Positions 7,140-10,628 of a stretch of DNA of 10,628 nt are shown in pieces (positions within the stretch are counted from its first letter, which is position 1; each line of letters starts with the position of its first letter). Origin of the DNA: CAJQGY01 sp964417685 (GTDB lineage Bacteria > Pseudomonadota > Gammaproteobacteria > Magnimaribacterales > D2472); NCBI GenBank assembly GCA_964417685.1, contig CAYQIT010000023.1, forward strand, positions 1 through 10,628. The letters run 5' to 3'. Made by a program: the position numbers and the translations under genes. The notes beneath the pieces are model-generated. The model saw only the letters and a program-made list of their open reading frames with translations. It was not told the origin of the DNA and did not search any database.

Positions 7140-7544
7140 ATGGATGAACTAACAGGTCTAATTGCAGTTGGAACAGGATATGTAGCAATACTTATGCCTG
7201 TTTTATTGCTTTGGGTTATTTTTTACTATGTCACTAAAGGCGACAAAGCTAAATATGATGCAATGGTTGAAATATCTAAAAATTTAGAAAATGAGTCAGA
7301 TATAAAAGACCTTTTAGACAGCTTTAAGGAAGAAAAAAAGCCAATAGATTATAAACGCAATGGTGCCATTATTATTTTTGTAGGCCTTGGATTGTTTCTA
7401 TTCGGGATAGTTTCTTCAATCAATATTTTAAAAGGTGTGGGCTTATTGGTGGGCACAATTGGAATTGGTACTTTGATAGCTGGATACTTATATCCAAATG
7501 ATAGTGCTGGTCTTACAAATGCTGTTGAAAAGTTTGAAGAATAG
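7140..7544 (+). CDS. Small membrane protein, paralogue A of the cluster
   Basis: The product has 134 residues. One membrane helix lies near the N-terminus (about 9-31). A charged cytosolic-type stretch follows, with VEISKNLENESDIKDLLD and KKPIDYKRNG. Two more helices lie at about 75-93 and 97-116, then the tail TNAVEKFEE. Layout and the charged-loop-then-G-rich-helices pattern recall DUF6249-type membrane proteins, but I cannot confirm the family. It is clearly paralogous to the gene at 7791: from PIDY onward a hand alignment gives about 38 identities in 67 positions, including KGVG, GLFLFG and AGYxYPN. A weak GAG lies about seven bases before the ATG. It is the first gene of a same-strand run with gaps of 0-26 bases. 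Function unknown. Confidence 0.8.
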   Translation: MDELTGLIAVGTGYVAILMPVLLLWVIFYYVTKGDKAKYDAMVEISKNLENESDIKDLLDSFKEEKKPIDYKRNGAIIIFVGLGLFLFGIVSSINILKGVGLLVGTIGIGTLIAGYLYPNDSAGLTNAVEKFEE

Positions 7545-7548
7545 CTAA

Positions 7549-7554
7549 AAGGAG
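7549..7554 (+). promoter_or_regulatory. Strong ribosome binding site for the 76-residue protein
   Basis: AAGGAG lies six bases before the ATG at 7561, the best-placed Shine-Dalgarno in the first half of the cluster. It supports this short ORF as a real gene rather than debris from a duplication. Confidence 0.7.
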
Positions 7555-7560
7555 AAATTT

Positions 7561-7791
7561 ATGACTTATACAAGAAAAGAAGGAAGAAATTTATTAACGT
7601 ACTTAGGGCTTATGCTCTCATTGGTTGGTGTCGTTCTTTACGATCCGCTAGGGGCTTTGTTTAAAGGTACAGGATTAATAGTGATTGGCATGGGTTTAAT
7701 TTGTATGTTTTTTGGATATAAGAAGGATATAAATGAGGTTGAGCTGGTAAATAAAACTGTTGAAAACTTTGAGAAAAGGGATAGAAGCTAA
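7561..7791 (+). CDS. Small membrane protein, N-terminally shortened paralogue B
   Basis: The product has 76 residues: a charged start (MTYTRKEGRN), two hydrophobic segments (about 11-28 and 34-53), then the tail VNKTVENFEKRDRS. It aligns with the C-terminal half of both flanking genes: YTRKEG with YRRTG, GLMLSLVG with GIGLFLFG, LFKGTG with ILKGVG, and NKTVENFEKR with NKAVDEFEKR. It lacks their first helix and the ISKN-containing loop. Because it has its own strong ribosome binding site and an intact frame, it looks like a functional short form. Its TAA overlaps the next ATG by one base (TAATG), so translation of the two is probably coupled. Function unknown. Confidence 0.78.
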   Translation: MTYTRKEGRNLLTYLGLMLSLVGVVLYDPLGALFKGTGLIVIGMGLICMFFGYKKDINEVELVNKTVENFEKRDRS

Positions 7792-8186
7792 TGAGCCCCG
7801 AATTGATACTTCCCGTATTGGGAATAATGACAGGAATAATAGTACCTGTATCGGTTTTTATTTGGTTATATCTTGAGAGCAAAGATAAAAATAAAACCAT
7901 ACTAGAAATATCTAAAAATATAGATGATCCTGAAAAGATAGAAAGCTTAATAGGCATGCTAGATGAAAGAAAGAAGGAACCAATTGATTACAGAAGAACT
8001 GGCGTAATTACAATTTTTACTGGCATTGGTCTGTTTCTTTTTGGTGTATTTTTTCTTGGGTCAATCTTAAAAGGAGTTGGGGCTTTAGTCGCTGCCATTG
8101 GCGTGGGTCAAATTCTTGCAGGATATTTTTACCCCAATACGAGCGAAGAAATTAATAAAGCAGTCGATGAATTTGAAAAAAGATAA
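7791..8186 (+). CDS. Small membrane protein, paralogue C of the cluster
   Basis: The product has 131 residues with the same plan as the gene at 7140: helix 1 at about 7-27, charged loop with EISKNIDDPEKIESL and EPIDYRRTG, helices 2 and 3 at about 72-90 and 94-113, then tail NKAVDEFEKR. The two genes also share the 15-base stretch GAAATATCTAAAAAT (7269-7283 and 7905-7919), consistent with a local duplication. Several glycines in helices 2 and 3 suggest close helix packing or oligomers. It starts within the stop codon of the preceding gene. Resemblance to DUF6249 proteins is tentative; the function is unknown. Confidence 0.8.
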   Translation: MSPELILPVLGIMTGIIVPVSVFIWLYLESKDKNKTILEISKNIDDPEKIESLIGMLDERKKEPIDYRRTGVITIFTGIGLFLFGVFFLGSILKGVGALVAAIGVGQILAGYFYPNTSEEINKAVDEFEKR

Positions 8187-8196
8187 AGCATAATTT

Positions 8197-8448
8197 ATGA
8201 AACTAATTACTGAAAAAAACTGGTCGAATCTATCTCATGCGTTGGGCGTTGGTATAGGTTTTTTAAATTTCTACATCCTCTATTTTTCTTGGGATTTTTC
8301 TTGGGGAATTAGCTTTGCTGTTGCCTTTGCTCTTGGGTTTCTTGCCAGTAAGGCTTTTGATAATTATTTAAGCAAGAAATTTGAAAAAAATGAAGCTAAA
8401 AGAATTACTGATGCTGCAAAAGAGTTTGAGAGTAATAACTTATTTTAG
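8197..8448 (+). CDS. Small two-helix membrane protein D with cluster-type tail
   Basis: The product has 83 residues. Two hydrophobic stretches (about 12-30 and 33-50) are separated by SWDFSW, followed by a charged, probably helical tail KKFEKNEAKRITDAAKEFES. The helices do not obviously match the neighbours, but the tail ITDAAKEFES resembles their ends (TNAVEKFEE, NKTVENFEK, NKAVDEFEK). It starts 10 bases after the preceding stop; no strong ribosome binding site is visible, which fits coupled translation in the run. I do not recognise a family. Confidence 0.7.
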   Translation: MKLITEKNWSNLSHALGVGIGFLNFYILYFSWDFSWGISFAVAFALGFLASKAFDNYLSKKFEKNEAKRITDAAKEFESNNLF

Positions 8449-8469
8449 AAAATTATAAAGAATATAAAA

Positions 8470-8685
8470 ATGGGTAAGCATCATAAAAATCTATTAAATA
8501 ATCTTGCAGAACTTCGTATGGCCAAAGGGCTGACTCAGCAGGCTTTATCAGACAGTGCAGAGGTTTCAAGAAAAAGCATTAATGCGATAGAAAATGGTAT
8601 TTATGTTCCATCAACCGTTCTGGCATTAAAAATAGCCAAAACGCTTGGGTGTTCTGTTGAAGATATTTTTAGGCTTCCAGAATAG
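8470..8685 (+). CDS. Small Cro/XRE-type HTH transcriptional regulator
   Basis: The product has 71 residues and is almost entirely one HTH domain: LAELRMAKGLTQQALSDSAE gives helices 1-2, VSRKSINAIENG is the recognition helix region, and YVPSTVLALKIAKTLGCSVEDIF completes the five-helix fold. This matches short YozG-like Cro/XRE proteins, which bind DNA as dimers and are often coded beside small membrane proteins. No ligand or dimerisation domain is present beyond the HTH. It lies 21 bases after the fourth membrane protein gene on the same strand, so it is probably co-transcribed and may control its own operon; the inverted repeats at 7074-7118 are candidate targets (inference). Confidence 0.92.
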   Translation: MGKHHKNLLNNLAELRMAKGLTQQALSDSAEVSRKSINAIENGIYVPSTVLALKIAKTLGCSVEDIFRLPE

Positions 8686-8697
8686 CTATAAAATAAC

Positions 8698-8703
8698 AAG
8701 GAG
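8698..8703 (+). promoter_or_regulatory. Ribosome binding site before the 26-codon ORF
   Basis: AAGGAG lies eight bases before the ATG at 8712. The nearer ATG at 8708 reads only two codons before hitting a stop at the fourth triplet, so 8712 is the meaningful start. Confidence 0.55.
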
Positions 8704-8711
8704 TAGAATGT

Positions 8712-8792
8712 ATGAGTAAATTAGGAATGCTGTTTGCAATTAAGCTGGTGATGGAGATGTTAAATGGAAAGCAAGAAAAAAAATGTTGGTAA
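8712..8792 (+). CDS. Very small ORF (26 residues), possible leader or small protein
   Basis: The frame reads MSKLGMLFAIKLVMEMLNGK and then six mostly charged residues ending CW before TAA at 8790-8792. Residues 4-18 form a short hydrophobic, possibly amphipathic helix. A good AAGGAG sits eight bases upstream. Its last 29 bases overlap the next ORF in another frame, and the ribosome binding site of that ORF lies inside it. It could be a small membrane-associated protein or a leader peptide that couples translation of the downstream gene. I recognise no homologue, and the length is at the limit of what sequence alone can support. Confidence 0.45.
   Translation: MSKLGMLFAIKLVMEMLNGKQEKKCW
8753..8756 (+). 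promoter_or_regulatory. Ribosome binding site of the glycine-zipper ORF
   Basis: GGAG lies seven bases before the ATG at 8764, inside the overlapping 26-codon ORF. It supports 8764 as a real start. Confidence 0.55.
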
Positions 8793-8919
8793 TTCTGGTA
8801 ACTGGATTGGTGTTGGCGTTGGTGTTGGCGCTGCCATTTTTGCTTTAACAGGAGAGCCTGTCTGGATTGCCATAGGTGTAGCGCTTGGTGCTGCTATTAG
8901 CTGGACTTACAGAAAATAA
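8764..8919 (+). CDS. Small glycine-zipper-like membrane protein (51 residues)
   Basis: The frame starts MESKKKNVGNSGNWIGVGVG and ends ISWTYRK, 51 residues. A basic start is followed by two glycine- and alanine-rich hydrophobic segments (about 14-28 and 33-47) split by TGEP. The alternating G-V-G-V-G pattern and GAA motifs are typical of short glycine-zipper membrane proteins found in many bacteria, which pack tightly or oligomerise in the membrane. The start is set by GGAG seven bases upstream. It ends ten bases before the convergent carboxyltransferase stop. It is probably the last gene of the small-gene run. No specific function can be given. Confidence 0.68.
   Translation: MESKKKNVGNSGNWIGVGVGVGAAIFALTGEPVWIAIGVALGAAISWTYRK
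8809..8832 (+). repeat. 12-bp tandem duplication inside the glycine-zipper gene
   Basis: GGTGTTGGCGTT (8809-8820) is followed at once by GGTGTTGGCGCT (8821-8832), differing at one base. The repeat keeps the frame and encodes GVGV then GVGA, so it lengthens the first hydrophobic helix by four residues. Confidence 0.8.
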
Positions 8920-8929
8920 CTGAGTGAAG

Positions 8930-10438
8930 CTAGATTTGTGATTTTAGGATTGTTTCTCTTGTTTTAGAGGGGTCTATAACAGCATCTATTTCAAGAAAGG
9001 CAGCTGCCTCTATAGCCTGCCCAGCTTCATACATTGCATCGACAAGTTTGTTGTAAAGCTTTTCTCTTTCTTCAGGATCAGAAACTGCATCCAGCTCTTT
9101 TTTGTATCCAAGCTTAACTGCACCCTCCAAGCCCATTCCGCCAAATTCTCCAGATGGCCACGAGCAACAATATGTTGGTTTATGCAAACTTCCTCCTACA
9201 ACTGCTTGTGCCCCAAGGCCATATCCCTTTCTCAAAAAAATAGCTGTTAGGTTATTTTTAAACATTGAGCTGGATCTAAAAAGTTTTGCCATTTTCCTAG
9301 GCGCTCCCTCTTTCTCACTTGCAGGTCCTACCATAAATCCAGGAGTATCAACCAAAGAGACCATTGGTAAATTATTAGCATTACAAAGATCAAAAAAATC
9401 AGCAGCTTTGTCTGCTGATTCAGAGTCAATTGCCCCTCCCAAAAATTTGCAGTCTGATGCCAATAAGCCAAAAGGCTTGCCCTCTATTCTAATAAATCCG
9501 GTTAATAAACTCTTACCACAATCTTTTTTAAGCTCTATAAAGGAATCAACATCTGCAATAGTCTTGATAATGTCTCTTATTTCATAGCTATACCTTCTAT
9601 CGTCGGGCAAAATAGCTTTTAAGTTTTCTTGGTCGGTACATTCAAATACATCAGCTGACCCTTGAAAATAAGACAGGATTTTTTTAGCCAATTCAGTTGC
9701 TTCTGCTTCATTCTCAGCTTCTATATCTACAACTCCGTTTTTTAAATGATCTGTAACTTTGCCTATATCCTTTGGTGAAAATTTACCTAGGCCGCCGCCT
9801 TCTATCATTGCTGGACCAGCCATTCCTATATTAGAATTTTTAGTAGCAATCCTTATATCACTGGCACCAAAGAGCGCTGCATTGCCTGCAAAACAGTATC
9901 CATTAGTGATTGCAATTCTTAAGCATTGATTTTCAAGCGAAGCCCAATTAGCAAAACTTGGCACATGTAATCCAGCTATTTGTGTTAAGACATCGACATC
10001 ACCAGGCCTGCCACCCCCGCCTTCGGTGAAAATTATTATTGGGAGTTTGAATTCTTTTGCCTTATCACAAATGCGATCAAGCTTTTGATGATGAAAAAGT
10101 CCCTGTGTTCCCGCGAGTACAGAATAATCATATACAATAGCAATAGCATCGCTATCAATATGCTCAGAAAGGCTTGAATTAATTTTACAAAAACCCGTTA
10201 TTATTCCATCTGCATTGGTATTTAAAATAAGGTCTTCTTCGTCTCTCCGCGATCTTTGGGCGGCAACTGCAAACTGACCAAATTCTAAAAAAGAACCATC
10301 ATCAACTAAGTGTTCTAAATTTTCTCTAGCTGTCCTAAATTGTTTATTGTGTCGTTTGGATGTGGCTTCGGCCCTTGTTGAGTCATCGCTCATTTGTAAT
10401 CGCTCGATGAACTTTACATAATCTATTCTATCTTTCAT
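8930..10438 (-). CDS. Biotin-dependent acyl-CoA carboxylase, carboxyltransferase subunit
   Basis: From the ATG at 10438 the product has 502 residues; a TTG at 10450 would add four. It contains both halves of the carboxyltransferase fold. The N-half has RTAREN, SVLAGTQG, the acyl-CoA loop TEGGGGRPGD (about 138-147), and GPAMIEGGGLG. The C-half has LVDTPGFMVG (about 362-371), RKGYGLGAQA (about 403-412), and SGEFGGMGLEGAVKLG. The subunit moves carboxyl from carboxybiotin to an acyl-CoA (acetyl-, propionyl- or branched-chain; not decidable here). From memory the N-terminal and C-terminal phrases match best the carboxyltransferase half of about 1,090-residue single-chain carboxylases. No biotin carboxylase or biotin carrier gene is in the window. 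No Shine-Dalgarno is visible at either start. Confidence 0.93.
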   Translation of the reverse strand: MKDRIDYVKFIERLQMSDDSTRAEATSKRHNKQFRTARENLEHLVDDGSFLEFGQFAVAAQRSRRDEEDLILNTNADGIITGFCKINSSLSEHIDSDAIAIVYDYSVLAGTQGLFHHQKLDRICDKAKEFKLPIIIFTEGGGGRPGDVDVLTQIAGLHVPSFANWASLENQCLRIAITNGYCFAGNAALFGASDIRIATKNSNIGMAGPAMIEGGGLGKFSPKDIGKVTDHLKNGVVDIEAENEAEATELAKKILSYFQGSADVFECTDQENLKAILPDDRRYSYEIRDIIKTIADVDSFIELKKDCGKSLLTGFIRIEGKPFGLLASDCKFLGGAIDSESADKAADFFDLCNANNLPMVSLVDTPGFMVGPASEKEGAPRKMAKLFRSSSMFKNNLTAIFLRKGYGLGAQAVVGGSLHKPTYCCSWPSGEFGGMGLEGAVKLGYKKELDAVSDPEEREKLYNKLVDAMYEAGQAIEAAAFLEIDAVIDPSKTRETILKSQI

Positions 10439-10505
10439 GCTTTGCAACAATTTTCAGTTTCATTGAACTTTTAGTTAATTTGATGATCTAAATAAATATA
10501 AACCA

Positions 10506-10513
10506 TAAGGAGG
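10506..10513 (+). promoter_or_regulatory. Near-perfect ribosome binding site of the last gene
   Basis: TAAGGAGG lies four bases before the ATG at 10518. It is the strongest Shine-Dalgarno in the window and fixes this start; high expression is possible. Confidence 0.75.
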
Positions 10514-10517
10514 CTTT

Positions 10518-10628
10518 ATGAAAATAAAACTATTTGCCATTTTGTGTGCAGCTATCTTTGTTACAGATGTGTCTGCTGAGATGAATCAAAAAAAGAAAAA
10601 AATTAAAACTGTTGAAGATGTAAAAGAG
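10518..10628 (+). CDS. Secreted lysine-rich protein, N-terminal part (3' end outside window)
   Basis: Thirty-seven codons are visible, running to the last base. MKIKLFAILCAAIFVTDVSA is a typical Sec signal peptide with cleavage predicted after VSA. The mature part begins EMNQKKKKIKTVEDVKE, very basic, and continues beyond the window. There is a cysteine in the signal peptide (C10), but no lipobox at the expected place, so it should be a soluble periplasmic or exported protein. It is divergent from the carboxyltransferase gene, with a gap of about 79 bases. The family cannot be told from this fragment. Confidence 0.72.
   Translation, partial: MKIKLFAILCAAIFVTDVSAEMNQKKKKIKTVEDVKE

Noticed and set aside
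7661..7957. Minus-strand frame across the paralogue B/C junction
   Set aside because: Opposes two genes that show clear paralogy and coupled starts; its translation is antisense-like.
8470..8919. HTH plus tiny membrane ORF as a toxin-antitoxin pair
   Set aside because: The HTH protein lacks a toxin-neutralising domain and precedes glycine-zipper-like ORFs without a known toxin signature; possible but unsupported.
9102..9587. 161-codon plus-strand frame opposite the carboxyltransferase gene
   Set aside because: Proline- and serine-rich antisense of a strongly conserved protein; no supporting start signal.
10463..10491. TTGAAC with a TCTAAA-like -10 as promoter of the last gene
   Set aside because: The -10 match is poor at standard spacing (17-18 bases); not listed as a feature.

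Overview
The window is AT-rich (roughly 35-37% G+C by eye), densely packed and bacterial. Two lipoprotein signal peptides with lipoboxes, a periplasmic TonB-C-like protein and an acyl-CoA carboxylase carboxyltransferase point to a Gram-negative organism. Low G+C, very short gaps, convergent genes whose ends touch or overlap, and many starts without a clear Shine-Dalgarno sequence suggest a streamlined marine gammaproteobacterium, possibly SAR86-like. That placement is inference from gene content and composition; no marker gene is present.

Layout, left to right. (1) Positions 1-752 (+) hold the C-terminal part of a PIF1/RecD-type SF1 helicase that enters from outside the window. (2) Positions 3361 to 749 (-) hold a compact three-gene unit: a two-module VOC (glyoxalase-fold) protein, a flavin-containing monooxygenase, and a small secreted TonB-C-like protein. 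The monooxygenase stop directly abuts the start of the TonB-C-like gene, whose own stop shares a CTAG palindrome with the helicase stop. (3) Positions 3440-4786 (+) encode a lipoprotein serine hydrolase of the beta-lactamase/class C fold. (4) Positions 7008 to 4818 (-) encode a large CotH-family lipoprotein followed by a MAPEG-family membrane protein. (5) Positions 7140-8919 (+) hold a tight run of small genes: two full paralogues and one N-terminally shortened paralogue of a small membrane protein, a fourth small membrane protein with a similar C-terminal tail, a Cro/XRE-type HTH regulator, a 26-codon ORF, and an overlapping 51-residue glycine-zipper-like membrane protein. (6) Positions 10438 to 8930 (-) encode a biotin-dependent carboxyltransferase subunit resembling the carboxyltransferase half of large single-chain acyl-CoA carboxylases. 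(7) From 10518 (+) a secreted lysine-rich protein starts and runs off the window.

The most unusual part is region 5. Its membrane proteins appear to derive from local duplication, they share a C-terminal tail (roughly A/T-V/A-x-x-F-E), and a small DNA-binding regulator is embedded in the same run. This looks like a self-regulated membrane module of unknown function. The oxidoreductase unit in region 2 may act on a common small hydrophobic substrate, but the substrate cannot be read from the sequence. I saw no tRNA, rRNA, CRISPR array, insertion sequence or convincing intrinsic terminator.
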